64,000 nucleotides of DNA from Hymenobacter sedentarius (GCF_001507645.1 NZ_CP013909.1:1426001-1490000); one strand, 5' to 3'; shown: positions 17,077-26,432, counted from the stretch's first letter. The notes: a model not told the origin generated them from the sequence alone. A program made the numbers and translations.

Positions 17077-19404
17077 ATGCAAGCTTTACTCTCTACCCGA
17101 AAGCCGTTTCGACAGCAACATTTCCTTAAACGCATTATCCCGCTACTAGCCTTGGTTATCAGTTTGGGTACATCCCAAACGGCCATGGCTCAACGGTATA
17201 CATCAACAAACTTAACTGTTAGTGCTTCACCAGCAGGCGGAGCTCCTACATCTACAACTTATCGTGGATTTACGGCAAATCCTAAAATAAGCGGCGCAGA
17301 TTTAGGCAACGGAGCAGAGTTTAACCAAGCTGCTGGTCCTGGACAGGGAAGTTTGGTTATTACGGCTGCTTCCACCACAGCCAACGACGGGGGTACGAGA
17401 ATAACCTCCTCTGCCATCTACTACCGGGTCTATTTGCAAGGAGCGGGAATTGCCCCGGCTTTTTCACGCGCATTTTTGAACGAAGCGGGTACTAATGGTT
17501 CGATTATAACCCATACGGCTACTACTTCTATCGACCTGCTTAATCAACCGTCGGTATTAGGTGGGGGTACTTACACGGTTGAGGTTTATTTCAGGGGCGA
17601 ATACGATGATGCTGGCACAACAGGAGCATTCTCTGACCCGGCTTCGAGTAACAGCATTCCTCCTGTCGGTTATAAAGCCAGTTTTATGGTTAAAACTCCG
17701 CTAACTACTCCAAGCGGAGGGAGTTCTACGTGGATTAGCACCGCCCCCGCTACAGGACAGCCAGCAACGGCAGCCGGTGTCGGCAGCGGGAACACTGATT
17801 GGACGAACCCTGGAAACTGGAGCAACGGCGTACCTACGGCTACCTCAGATGCTGTTATTCCGGACCGTTCAACGGGGGTATTCAGGGTTTATCCAATTCT
17901 AGACAACCCAACCTATAACTTTGCTGTGAGGAACCTCACCTTAGTGGGCCAAAGCAATTCGTCACGCGGTGAAATAACCATAGAGCAGGCCACCCTCAGG
18001 GTATATGGAAATTTGCGCCAAAACGCAGGTGGCCTCAGGGGCACTGTTACTCTTGCACCGGGCGTTAGAAATTCTCTACTGAACTCTACTCTTGTGCTTG
18101 CAGGTGCAGACCAGATTATTACTGGTCGTTTGGGGGTTTCCGATGTTATTATTGCGGGCTCAGGTATCAAATCCGTAACCGGCGAATTATCTGCAAGCAA
18201 CACGCTTTCCTTTCAGCCGGCTAGCCCAGCAAATGGGGTGATAGTTCAGTCGGCTTACGAAGACCAAACCAATGGTTCAGTGGGACCCATTTTTGATACA
18301 ACCCTGCTAACGCTAATTAATTTAGGGTCTTCCGGAAAAATTAACCAAGAGCCCGGTTTTGCAGAAACGAATGCTTCTTATGTAAGAGGTGTCTTACGCG
18401 CTGACCATGCAGTTAATACTGGGGTAATGGAGATATTTGGTAATATTGGCCTTGATATAAATGCCAATTACACCTCTCCTCAGAATCTGATTGTTTTCCG
18501 GATTGTTGACGACCCACTACAGAGCCCAACTTCAACCAATGGGAAGGTTGCTGTGCCCATTAAACGTCAGTATTTGGTAGACAATGCATTGGATAGCGAA
18601 AACCCTAGCTTTTCTGGTGCAACTCTATCGGTAGTATTTCACTACTTGGATTCGGATAGCGAGCTAAATGGCATTCCGGAGGACAACTTGTTAATGTTCC
18701 GGTCAAGGTCGAATGGTCCTCCTTACGCACCAGTATACGGTACGCTAAATACCCTTAATAATACCGTTGCCCGTCCCGGCTTATCTAGCCTAACTCGCTT
18801 CACGCTTACATTGGGCGATAGAGCAAACCCACTGCCCGTTCGCCTGACGGCATTCGATGCCAAGCGTATGGGCGCTGATGTCCTGGTGACGTGGCAAACG
18901 GCAAGTGAAGAGAACAGCAAGGGTTACGACGTACAGGTTTCGACCGACGGTAAGGTGTTCCGCATGCTGGCTTCGGTGCCGAGTGCTAACCCCAACACCA
19001 TGAAGCTGAATTCTTACAGCTACTTGGATACTGAGAAGAACAAGGCCGGCACGCGTTACTACCGCCTGCGGCAGGTTGACCTCGACGGCAAAGAGACATT
19101 TTTTGCTCCGGTGTCTGTAAGCTTCGATGGCAAAGTGGCCGAAACCACATTGGTGGCTTATCCGAACCCTTTCAACGGCTTTGACAAACTGCATGTAGCC
19201 CTGACGTCGATTGCAGGTGGCAAAGGCCATCTGCGCATCACCGACATGACCGGCCGTACTATCCGTCAGGAGAGCGTGGAGCTGAATTCGGGCCTGACTG
19301 ACCTGTCGGTGAACGGCTTGGCTGACCTCAAAGCCGGCATCTACATCGTTAACCTTACCCTGCCCACGGGCGAGGTGAAGAACCTGAAAATAGTGAAGCA
19401 ATAA
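17077..19404 (+). CDS. Secreted protein with type IX sorting domain (paralogue 2)
   Basis: A 775-residue paralogue of the preceding secreted protein. Signal peptides are alike (PFRQQHFLKRIIPLLAL versus LFRQRNFFRSLIPLLAL, ending in MAQ here). It has only one N-terminal module (about residues 40-215) where the other has three, then the same TDWTNPGNWSNGVPTATSDAVIP domain (about 245-270), a central beta-rich part (about 280-580), the PLPVRLTAFDAKRMGADVLVTW linker region and the type IX C-terminal domain (YPNPFNG ... GIYIVNLTLPTGEVKNLKIVKQ region). It should be exported through the Sec and then the type IX system and anchored or released at the surface. Function unknown. Confidence 0.85.
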   Translation: MQALLSTRKPFRQQHFLKRIIPLLALVISLGTSQTAMAQRYTSTNLTVSASPAGGAPTSTTYRGFTANPKISGADLGNGAEFNQAAGPGQGSLVITAASTTANDGGTRITSSAIYYRVYLQGAGIAPAFSRAFLNEAGTNGSIITHTATTSIDLLNQPSVLGGGTYTVEVYFRGEYDDAGTTGAFSDPASSNSIPPVGYKASFMVKTPLTTPSGGSSTWISTAPATGQPATAAGVGSGNTDWTNPGNWSNGVPTATSDAVIPDRSTGVFRVYPILDNPTYNFAVRNLTLVGQSNSSRGEITIEQATLRVYGNLRQNAGGLRGTVTLAPGVRNSLLNSTLVLAGADQIITGRLGVSDVIIAGSGIKSVTGELSASNTLSFQPASPANGVIVQSAYEDQTNGSVGPIFDTTLLTLINLGSSGKINQEPGFAETNASYVRGVLRADHAVNTGVMEIFGNIGLDINANYTSPQNLIVFRIVDDPLQSPTSTNGKVAVPIKRQYLVDNALDSENPSFSGATLSVVFHYLDSDSELNGIPEDNLLMFRSRSNGPPYAPVYGTLNTLNNTVARPGLSSLTRFTLTLGDRANPLPVRLTAFDAKRMGADVLVTWQTASEENSKGYDVQVSTDGKVFRMLASVPSANPNTMKLNSYSYLDTEKNKAGTRYYRLRQVDLDGKETFFAPVSVSFDGKVAETTLVAYPNPFNGFDKLHVALTSIAGGKGHLRITDMTGRTIRQESVELNSGLTDLSVNGLADLKAGIYIVNLTLPTGEVKNLKIVKQ

Positions 19405-19422
19405 TTCGACTGCTTGCAGCAA

Positions 19423-19460
19423 TAAAAAAGCCGGTCTCCGTGAGGAGGCCGGCTTTTTTG
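19423..19460 (+). terminator. Intrinsic terminator after secreted protein 2
   Basis: Stem AGCCGGTCTCC/GGAGGCCGGCT between an A-tract and a T-tract. It is nearly identical to 16662-16697, and it may also end the convergent phosphosulfolactate synthase transcript. Confidence 0.9.
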
Positions 19461-19513
19461 TGTGTATTCTCCTTCGTGATTAACGGTGGGAGCAGGGGCG
19501 TAGGGCTGGCTGT

Positions 19514-20344
19514 TTAGCCGCGTGGCATGGACGTGCCGGGCTTGCCCGTTTTGGCAGCTGGCCGGAACATGGGGTCCACGGCGTCCATGTCCAGAAAGTG
19601 CGAGAAGGTGTCGCCACGCAGGCCGAGCCGGATGGTTTCGAGGCTCACGACCTCATTGGGCGCAATATTACCCAGGTTCACATTGGCGCCCAGTAGTTTA
19701 ATGAACCACACTTGCTGGGCCTTCTGGGGGGCTTCCCACAGTATCTTTTCCGAAGGAATCTTGGTCAGGATTTCCTCTACCAGGCCGGAGCGAACTTCGC
19801 CGGTGCTGCGGAACAGGCCCACGTTGCCGCCCTCTCGGGCTTCCCCAATAACCTTAATGGCGCCCGCGGCCAGCTCCGTCTCCATTTGCGAAATCCACTT
19901 ATAAGGCGGAATGATTTTTTCAGCATCCTTGGAGCCCACCTCGCTCAGTACCTGTACCGACTTGCTTAAGTCGCGAATGTACTCGCATTTACGGTCGTGG
20001 TCGAGGTCAATGCTGCCGTCGGATACTTCGGCGTACTCCATGCTGTAGGTGTCCAGTAGGCGGCGGTAATCGTCGTATTGATTGCGGATGATGAAGGCCT
20101 CGAACAGCGTGCCGCCGAAATAGACCGGCACGCCGGCCGCCCGGTAGATTTCCAGCTTGCGCTTGAGGTTGGGCACCACATACGACGTGGCCCAGCCCAA
20201 CTTTACCACGTCGGTGTATTCACCGCCTACTTCAAGGAAATCTTCCACTTCACGCAAGCTCATGCCCTTGTCCATAACCATGGTATAGCCTTGTTCGCGG
20301 GGTTTGGGGGGGCGCTCGGGGAGTTGGGAAAGTTCGTAATTCAT
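19514..20344 (-). CDS. Phosphosulfolactate synthase (ComA family)
   Basis: The 276-residue protein matches ComA, which adds sulfite to phosphoenolpyruvate to give (2R)-phospho-3-sulfolactate, the first step of archaeal coenzyme M synthesis. Family-specific stretches are GYTMVMDKGMSLREVEDFL, VKLGWATSYV, GGTLFEAF, EVSDGSIDL, EAREGGNVGLF, ILWEAPQKAQQVWFI, NVNLGNIAPNEVVSLETIRLG and LRGDTF. It carries about 25 extra C-terminal residues. ATG 20344 is preferred to the TTG one codon upstream. Bacteroidota do not make coenzyme M; a role in sulfonate (cysteate or sulfonolipid) metabolism is an inference. ComB and ComC homologues are not in the window. A partial copy of its 3' end lies at 16753-16893. 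Confidence 0.9.
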   Translation of the reverse strand: MNYELSQLPERPPKPREQGYTMVMDKGMSLREVEDFLEVGGEYTDVVKLGWATSYVVPNLKRKLEIYRAAGVPVYFGGTLFEAFIIRNQYDDYRRLLDTYSMEYAEVSDGSIDLDHDRKCEYIRDLSKSVQVLSEVGSKDAEKIIPPYKWISQMETELAAGAIKVIGEAREGGNVGLFRSTGEVRSGLVEEILTKIPSEKILWEAPQKAQQVWFIKLLGANVNLGNIAPNEVVSLETIRLGLRGDTFSHFLDMDAVDPMFRPAAKTGKPGTSMPRG

Positions 20345-20405
20345 CAACTATTGGGATAAAGGGGTGAAGAGGAAGCTGCCGGCCGCAAGGGGTGGTACCG
20401 GCAAA

Positions 20406-20438
20406 CAAAAACCGCCCGTCGGATGACGGGCGGTTGCA
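20406..20438 (-). terminator. Intrinsic terminator of the TPR gene
   Basis: Stem ACCGCCCGTC / GACGGGCGGT (20411-20420 and 20425-20434) with a 4-nt loop, followed on the minus strand by TTTTTGTTT. It separates the TPR gene from the phosphosulfolactate synthase gene. Confidence 0.85.
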
Positions 20439-20464
20439 AAAGTAACTGGCTCTGGGGCGAAATC

Positions 20465-21868
20465 TTATTTCCGAAACTGCTCAATTAATTTCTTAAGACC
20501 CGGCTGCTCACGCAGTGCCGGGAAATAATCGAACAGCAGCGTGTGCTGGTCGAAATTGAGGGTAAGGGCCGTTTCCAGGGTGTTGTACGCTTCGCGCATG
20601 CGGCCATCGGCCAGCAAGTAAGCACACAGCATGTAGTGGAAATGCGCCTCGTGCGGGTGCAGGTTCACGGCGTGGTGCACCAGCTCCACGGCTTCGGCAA
20701 AATGGCCTTGCTCGTAGAGGATGGCACTCCAGCTTATCCAGCCCTGCACGTCATCGGGGGCTACCTCCGTGGCCTTTTCGTACGATTCGAGCGCGCTTAC
20801 CACGTTGCCAACCTGATTTTCGGCCGCTCCCAGGGCCGACCAATACTCGCCGCTTTCGGCGTACAGCTCGGTGGCTTTGCGGAAGTAGTGAATGGCTTCA
20901 AACCAACGTCCCTGCTCTTGCAATAGCACGCCTTGGCCAAACCAGGCCTCATCCATCTCGGGATTAATCTCCAGGGCCTGGCGGTAGTAGCGGCGGGCGG
21001 GTTCCCACTCGCGCAGCTTCTCGTAGCATTCGCCGATGTTGCACAGGGCTTCGTCGGTGGGCTCGCCAAGCGGGTACGCTTGCTCAAATTCTGGAATGGC
21101 CTTCTTGTATTCCTGCTGGCACACAAACGTATCGGCCAGCCAGTGGTGGGCGTCGTGAAAATCGGGGCTGATGACCACGGCGTAATCAAACGACTCGGCT
21201 GCTTTGGCGAAGTCCTCGCGACGGTACCAATACTGCCCCAGGTTGTACCACGCTGTGGCCGAATACGGGTCGTCGTCGGTAAAGCCTTTGAAGAAGTCCT
21301 CGTGCTCCTCAAGTCGGCCCGTCACATCCAGGCAGTGCAGCAGCTCCTGCACCCCGGTTTCGTTGTCGGGGTTTAGACGTAGGCTCTGCTTGTAGTGCTT
21401 GGCGGCGCTCTTAAACTTCTGCCAGCTCTGGAAAGCCAAGCCAAGGTTAAAATGGATGTCTTCGCGCTCGGGCTCCTGCTCGAGGCCTGCCCGGAAAAAC
21501 TCGATGGCCAGCGCAAACTCGCCCCGCTGGGTGCTGATAATGCCCCGCGTGACGGCTACATCGGCATTGGTTGGGTCCAACGCCGCCACTTCATCAATCT
21601 GGCGTTCGGCTTCCTGGTAGTCGCCGCGCATGGCCGTTACCTGGGCCCGGTCAATCAGCAGCTCAGTAGAGAAAGGGTACTGGCCCAGGGCCGCCTCGCA
21701 GGCCTGCAGGGCTTTTTCAAACTCCGCATTGGTAACGTAGTGGTCAATGATGTTTTCAAAGTCCTCTAGATCAAAAAATACGGGCTCTTGGCTGTCCACC
21801 ATGCGCTCGAAGCGACGCACGATATCCAACACGGCCCGGTGGTTTTCAAAATGTTCGTTCATGCGCAT
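20465..21868 (-). CDS. Tetratricopeptide repeat protein
   Basis: A 467-residue protein built almost entirely of TPR units (about 11-12), with repeated patterns such as AWYNLGQYWYRREDFAKAAESFDYAV and DEAWFGQGVLLQEQGRWFEAIHYFRKA. There is no signal peptide or membrane helix, so it is probably cytoplasmic. The N-terminus (MNEHFENHRAVLDIVRRFERM) and the acidic FFDLEDFENIIDHYV segment are typical of a conserved Bacteroidota TPR protein of unknown role. Two ATG codons (21868 and 21862) are possible starts. It ends with its own terminator; the gene upstream on the same strand is 162 bp away. Confidence 0.85.
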   Translation of the reverse strand: MRMNEHFENHRAVLDIVRRFERMVDSQEPVFFDLEDFENIIDHYVTNAEFEKALQACEAALGQYPFSTELLIDRAQVTAMRGDYQEAERQIDEVAALDPTNADVAVTRGIISTQRGEFALAIEFFRAGLEQEPEREDIHFNLGLAFQSWQKFKSAAKHYKQSLRLNPDNETGVQELLHCLDVTGRLEEHEDFFKGFTDDDPYSATAWYNLGQYWYRREDFAKAAESFDYAVVISPDFHDAHHWLADTFVCQQEYKKAIPEFEQAYPLGEPTDEALCNIGECYEKLREWEPARRYYRQALEINPEMDEAWFGQGVLLQEQGRWFEAIHYFRKATELYAESGEYWSALGAAENQVGNVVSALESYEKATEVAPDDVQGWISWSAILYEQGHFAEAVELVHHAVNLHPHEAHFHYMLCAYLLADGRMREAYNTLETALTLNFDQHTLLFDYFPALREQPGLKKLIEQFRK

Positions 21869-22030
21869 AAAATCGCAGTTAATGTAAGTGGATTAATCCG
21901 GTTTTGTGGCTTGTCGGATGCATGGACTGGCTTTTGTTGCCAGGCCTCCCGCAAACGCTAACCCACTCCACTTTATAAGTTCTCTCCAATGATAACAAAC
22001 GTTAGCCAAAACCGTGCAATTCGGCTGTTG

Positions 22031-23053
22031 CTAAGATACGATAACCGCAGGGGAGTGTGTCAAGTTCACTGCCAACTCACTTGCGCACCACGCCAGCGTT
22101 TCGGCTAATGGGCGGAAGGCGAGGCCGGTAGTGCTTTGTACTTTGGCGTGTGAGTACAGCACCGGCTGCCGGCCGGCCCGCGCCGTGTCTTTGGTGATAA
22201 GTGGCCGGGCTCCAGTAAGTACGGCACGCGCATGCTCGAGCCGCCAAATGATTTCGGCCGCCCAGCTGGGCACGGCTACCGTGGGTGGCCGGCGGTGCAT
22301 GGCGGCGGCCGCCTGCCGAAAAAAATCAGCCAACGGCACGGCCTCGGCACTTAAAATATATCGCTCGCCTCGCAGGTCTGGCTGGTCGAGGGCCAATGCC
22401 AGTAGTTGCTGCACCACGTCGCGCACATCCACAAAGTTGACCAGCCCCCGGGTATAAAAACGGTGTTGTTGGTGGGCGTAGCGCAGCAGCCGGGTGCTGC
22501 TGCGGTGCCAATCGCCCGGCCCTAGCACTACCGAAGGATTGACAATAACCGCTGATAACCCTTCGGCAACGCCACGCCACACTTCCAGCTCGCCCAAATA
22601 CTTAGAGGTGGCATACGCCGGATGCGCTGCTCCCAGGTCCCAGGTGCTCGCTTCCGTTACAACCGCGGCATGGGTAGAGTCTGCCAAGCTCCCTGCTGCC
22701 GGGCCGCCCAGCGCTGCCACCGACGACACGTGCGCCAGCCGCACGCCGGGATGTTCCAGGCAGGCATCCACTATTGCAGCAGTGCCCTGCACGTTCACTC
22801 TGAGTAATAAATCTTCGTCTTGAGGAGCGTAGGAAACCAAGCCGGCGCAATGAAAAACATGCGTGACATCGGGAGTAATCGCCGACCGCAGCAAATCAGT
22901 GTCCAGCAATTCGCCCGCGAGCCACTCCACTCCCGGCGCCGCGTTGTCAGGTATTGCACCCCGGTGCAGGGCCCGCACGGCCAGCCCCAACTCTCGCAAT
23001 GTGTGCAACAGAAAGGAGCCAATGAGGCCCGTGCCACCGGTAACAAAAATCAT
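22031..23053 (-). CDS. NAD-dependent epimerase/dehydratase family protein
   Basis: A 340-residue extended short-chain dehydrogenase. It has the N-terminal dinucleotide motif TGGTGLIGSFLL (residues 5-16), the downstream AGLVSYAP segment, and the catalytic tyrosine-lysine pair in AYATSKYLGE (YxxxK), followed by NPSVVLGPGDW and a variable C-terminal substrate domain. Members act on nucleotide sugars, dihydroflavonols or sterols; the NPSVVLGPGDW type is common in the dihydroflavonol-4-reductase-like subgroup. It lies 88 bp downstream of the YwqE-like phosphatase on the same strand, so a role in polysaccharide precursor metabolism is possible but not shown. Confidence 0.85.
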   Translation of the reverse strand: MIFVTGGTGLIGSFLLHTLRELGLAVRALHRGAIPDNAAPGVEWLAGELLDTDLLRSAITPDVTHVFHCAGLVSYAPQDEDLLLRVNVQGTAAIVDACLEHPGVRLAHVSSVAALGGPAAGSLADSTHAAVVTEASTWDLGAAHPAYATSKYLGELEVWRGVAEGLSAVIVNPSVVLGPGDWHRSSTRLLRYAHQQHRFYTRGLVNFVDVRDVVQQLLALALDQPDLRGERYILSAEAVPLADFFRQAAAAMHRRPPTVAVPSWAAEIIWRLEHARAVLTGARPLITKDTARAGRQPVLYSHAKVQSTTGLAFRPLAETLAWCASELAVNLTHSPAVIVS

Positions 23054-23141
23054 GAACGAGCTTGCTGGTTTCGGGATGCCTTATTCTTGTCTAAACTACG
23101 CCAATGTGCCCATCACGCAGCTAGAAACCAATGACCAGCCA

Positions 23142-23912
23142 TTAAAGCGTTTTGTTTAATAACGGCAGCTGAAGCAGCTTCTGCATGTACGGCTGCAGGA
23201 GTGCCCGACGTAGCAGAGTTTCGGTATGGCGCAGGTGGTGGGTATCGGTGCCCACAAAATCCACCAGACCGCCGTCAATCAGTTGTTCGGCCACTTTTTG
23301 GGCGGCCGGCGAGTAGTAGCCCGCCAAAGAATTGAGGTTGAGCTGAAGCAGCACGCCGTGGTCGCGGCGAAGCTTTTCAATCTCAGCAAATCGGCCGTAG
23401 AGGTAGGTGTAGCGCTCGGGGTGAGCCAAAACCGGGGTATAGCCCTGAGCTTTTAGCTCAAAGATGATGTCGAACAAGTTGAGCGGCTCGTTCATGTACG
23501 ACGTCTCGAACAGCAGGTATTTCTTGTCTCCGCCGAAGGTGAGCATCTCAGTGCCATCGGCCAACTTTTGGCCTAAAAACTCGTCGAGGTAATATTCTGC
23601 TGCGCATTCAAGGGCTATTTCCTCCAAGCCGGCCTGGGCCGCGGCATCTCGCAGCAATTGCAGCGCCACCCGGATGCTCTCCGGCGTGTTCTTATAAAAG
23701 TCGCCCATGATGTGGGGCGTCATTATCAGCTTGCGAAAGCCCAGCCCACTCAGCGCCCGTATCAGGTCAAGCGCGTGCTCAAGGGTTTCGGCGCCATCGT
23801 CAAGGCCGGGAAGCAGGTGCGAGTGCATATCCGCTCCCAACTCCGACAACGTGGGCACCGCTGCCCCTTCCGCCGGCTTATTTCCAAAGAGCCGCTGCAG
23901 GAATGTAGCCAT
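23142..23912 (-). CDS. Tyrosine-protein phosphatase, CpsB/YwqE type
   Basis: A 256-residue PHP-family metal-dependent phosphatase that removes phosphate from the tyrosine-rich tail of Wzc/CapB kinases. Metal ligands are seen in DMHSHLLPGLDDGAETLEHAL (about 28-48), in MTPHIMGDFY, in HPERYTYL and in GTDTHHLRH. Length fits the family. It starts 12 bp after the stop of the tyrosine kinase gene, so the kinase and its phosphatase are almost surely co-transcribed. Cytoplasmic. Confidence 0.92.
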   Translation of the reverse strand: MATFLQRLFGNKPAEGAAVPTLSELGADMHSHLLPGLDDGAETLEHALDLIRALSGLGFRKLIMTPHIMGDFYKNTPESIRVALQLLRDAAAQAGLEEIALECAAEYYLDEFLGQKLADGTEMLTFGGDKKYLLFETSYMNEPLNLFDIIFELKAQGYTPVLAHPERYTYLYGRFAEIEKLRRDHGVLLQLNLNSLAGYYSPAAQKVAEQLIDGGLVDFVGTDTHHLRHTETLLRRALLQPYMQKLLQLPLLNKTL

Positions 23913-23924
23913 TCAGAAAACGAG

Positions 23925-26432
23925 CTAGTTGAAGAACTTCTTGATCTTCTCGCCAAAGGTAAGCGCCTTGGTTTCTGGCTCTTCGTAATACCCTTGTCCG
24001 TAAGCACCATACCCGTAGCCATACCCGTAGCCATATCCATAGCCGTAGCCGGAACCGCGCGAGTTGGCATCGTTGAGAATAGTACACATGCGCGTGAAAT
24101 TGTTGCTTCGCATGAGCCGGTTCATGTTTTTAATGAACGCCTTCCGGGAATAGTCGGCCCGTACGATGTAAAGTGGAATATCCGCCTTGCGCATGATAAG
24201 GATACCGTCAGTCACCAAGCCTACTGGCGGAGTATCAATCAGGATTACATCATAGGATTGAAACAACTCCTGAATCATCTGGTCGAACTTATCGCTAAGA
24301 ATCAGCTCCGAAGGGTTAGGCGGGGTCGGTCCAGCCGAGATAAACTGCATTGATTCGATGGACGTGGGCTGGATGCACTCCTGAATGCTGTGTCGCTCAA
24401 TCAGGATGGTGCTCACGCCTTTCACGTTTTCGGCGCCAAAAGCCAAGTTGACCTTGGGCTTCCGCATGTCCAAGTCCAGAATGATAACCCGCTGCCCGGA
24501 TAAGGCAATGATGCCACCCAAGTTTACCGTCACAAAGGTCTTGCCCTCACCTGAGATAGTGGACGTTACTGAAATCAGGCGCTTCTTTTTAGCAGAGCTA
24601 ATAAAGTCCAGGTTCGTTCGAATTGAGCGGATGGATTCGGAAATAGCTGATTTGGGATTCTTGTCAACCACCAGCCGCGACACTTCCATCTTCTCCTTGT
24701 CGTAGGTCGGGATAATGCCCAGAACGGATGCTTTGGTATTGCGTTCCAATTCCCGCACGTTCGAGACGGTATTGTGCATGAAATAGCGAACCGCAATTAG
24801 CCCCAGCCCCATAAACAAGCCTCCTGCTAATCCTATTGCATACACAATTAGTCGATTAGGGGAAATGGGGGCTGCTGGGGGCGAAGCAGGAGATAAAATC
24901 TGGAAGTCGGCCGTAGCACCTGCTTTCTCGATGTTGAATTGAACCTTGCGGTCCATCAACTGCAAGTAGGAGGTGACATATAAGTCAAGTGGGCGCTTGA
25001 GGCGCTCTAGTTGGGTGCTTTTGGCGGGCAGGCTTTGTAAGGCACCAGTGAGTTTGCTGCGCTGTTGGTCGAGCCGGCTGAGCTCGTTGCGGAGCAGTTT
25101 TTGGTTTTGCTGGAGCAAGCGCTTGATTGAAGCCCGTGTATACTCAATGTTGGCCTGTTTGCTCTGAATGGCTTCGGTTTTATCTGTATAAGAACGGGAG
25201 GCGCGGCGCAATTGCCATTGCAAATCATTCAACTCGTTGAGTTGCTGCGCTAGTTGAGGGTCTTCTATGCCCGCGAGCGCCGGTATGCTCTGCTCCACGG
25301 TTTGCGTCTCGTCACGAGTTAGGCTGCCCTGGCTAGCCATCTGAGCGATTTCGCCCAACATGTTAATCTTGTCTGTAAGCTTGAGCCGGTCAGCCTCCAG
25401 TTTTTCAAGTTTCTCCGTTATTGCCGAGAATTCTCCTTTGCTGTCGTAGGTGCCCGTTTGCTGCACAAAGTTTTGCAGCCGGTCTTCCGCACGTTCCAGG
25501 TTTTGACCGTTTTGGTCCAGAATCTGATCTAGAAAACGGAGCTTTCGCGTGGTGGTTTCTGATTTCTGAGCTAGCTTTTCCGCCAAGTACACGGAGTCGA
25601 TTTTGTTGACAATGTCCTGGGCTTTGCTCGGGTTAAAGTCATTAAAAGAAATCTGAATGGTACTGGCTTCAGGGTTGACAATTTCAACCGTAAGGTTCTT
25701 GTCTAAGTATTCGTTAACGGTCCTGTCGTCAAGAATCGTGAAATGGTAGCTTGCATCCTGCGCCGCGTTTGTCAACTCATTTGTTCCCAGGACCGCAAGG
25801 GTTATGCCCGGCAATTTGATTTCCTGCCCTAAGCTGTATTCTCCACCGAGTGGGCGTCCTTGCCCCGTAAACTCGAGCGCAAAACGTTGCGGGCCCACAA
25901 ACTTTAAATCGAACTTGTGATTGTATAAACTGGGGTCTGTAATATGGTATTTGACACGAAATGGAGCTATTCCATAAAGCTCTGATTCCAGAACTGTACC
26001 TTGAACATAGTAATTTATGTCCAGAGCTAGCGAGTCCTTGAGTCGGCGATAAATGATATTAGATTTAATCAGCTCAACCTCCCCAGCAAGCTTGGTGCGG
26101 CCTTTATCCATCACGGCTGGGGCCGCCGCCTGGCCTGCTAACCCAAGGGCGCTTCCTTCGTTTCGTTCATCTATTTTAAGGAGAGAGGCTGATTTATACA
26201 CGGGCTTGGTATAGCGCAAATACAGCCACGAAGCCGTTACCCCTAGTCCCACGAGCAAAAGCATCCACAGCAGACTGCGCCGCGCTACCAGCACGAGCGT
26301 CGCTATGTCCAGCCCGGGAGCGTCGTCATCTGCATCACCTCCGCTAGCTGAGGGCGCTTCTGGAGGAGAGGCCGTGCCGCCAGTGGCGTTGCGGATAAGT
26401 TCCTCTAGTTCCGTATTCTCGTTTATGGCCAT
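23925..26432 (-). CDS. Polysaccharide co-polymerase with tyrosine autokinase (Wzc-like)
   Basis: An 835-residue inner-membrane protein that controls polymerisation and export of a surface polysaccharide. In order: a Pro/Ala-rich cytoplasmic start, a first membrane helix (about 51-73, LLWMLLLVGLGVTASWLYL), a Wzz-type periplasmic domain with long coiled coils (about 280-470), a second helix (about 530-555), and the bacterial tyrosine kinase domain with Walker A STISGEGKTFVT (lysine near 630), Walker A' ILDLDMRKPKVN and Walker B ILIDTPPVG. The C-terminal tail is a run of GY dipeptides (about 793-815), the site of autophosphorylation in this family. It lies between the Wza-like and YwqE-like genes. 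Confidence 0.93.
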   Translation of the reverse strand: MAINENTELEELIRNATGGTASPPEAPSASGGDADDDAPGLDIATLVLVARRSLLWMLLLVGLGVTASWLYLRYTKPVYKSASLLKIDERNEGSALGLAGQAAAPAVMDKGRTKLAGEVELIKSNIIYRRLKDSLALDINYYVQGTVLESELYGIAPFRVKYHITDPSLYNHKFDLKFVGPQRFALEFTGQGRPLGGEYSLGQEIKLPGITLAVLGTNELTNAAQDASYHFTILDDRTVNEYLDKNLTVEIVNPEASTIQISFNDFNPSKAQDIVNKIDSVYLAEKLAQKSETTTRKLRFLDQILDQNGQNLERAEDRLQNFVQQTGTYDSKGEFSAITEKLEKLEADRLKLTDKINMLGEIAQMASQGSLTRDETQTVEQSIPALAGIEDPQLAQQLNELNDLQWQLRRASRSYTDKTEAIQSKQANIEYTRASIKRLLQQNQKLLRNELSRLDQQRSKLTGALQSLPAKSTQLERLKRPLDLYVTSYLQLMDRKVQFNIEKAGATADFQILSPASPPAAPISPNRLIVYAIGLAGGLFMGLGLIAVRYFMHNTVSNVRELERNTKASVLGIIPTYDKEKMEVSRLVVDKNPKSAISESIRSIRTNLDFISSAKKKRLISVTSTISGEGKTFVTVNLGGIIALSGQRVIILDLDMRKPKVNLAFGAENVKGVSTILIERHSIQECIQPTSIESMQFISAGPTPPNPSELILSDKFDQMIQELFQSYDVILIDTPPVGLVTDGILIMRKADIPLYIVRADYSRKAFIKNMNRLMRSNNFTRMCTILNDANSRGSGYGYGYGYGYGYGYGAYGQGYYEEPETKALTFGEKIKKFFN
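23998..24056 (-). repeat. GY-encoding hexamer repeats in the kinase tail
   Basis: On the minus strand, a hexamer of type GGNTAN (encoding Gly-Tyr) is repeated about eight times with small variations, giving the GYGYGYGY tail of the Wzc-like kinase. Copy-number change would alter the number of tyrosines without changing frame. Confidence 0.8.

Noticed and set aside
23998..24056. Possible phase-variation tract that switches the kinase on and off
   Set aside because: The unit is 6 bp, so slippage keeps the reading frame; it can change tail length only.
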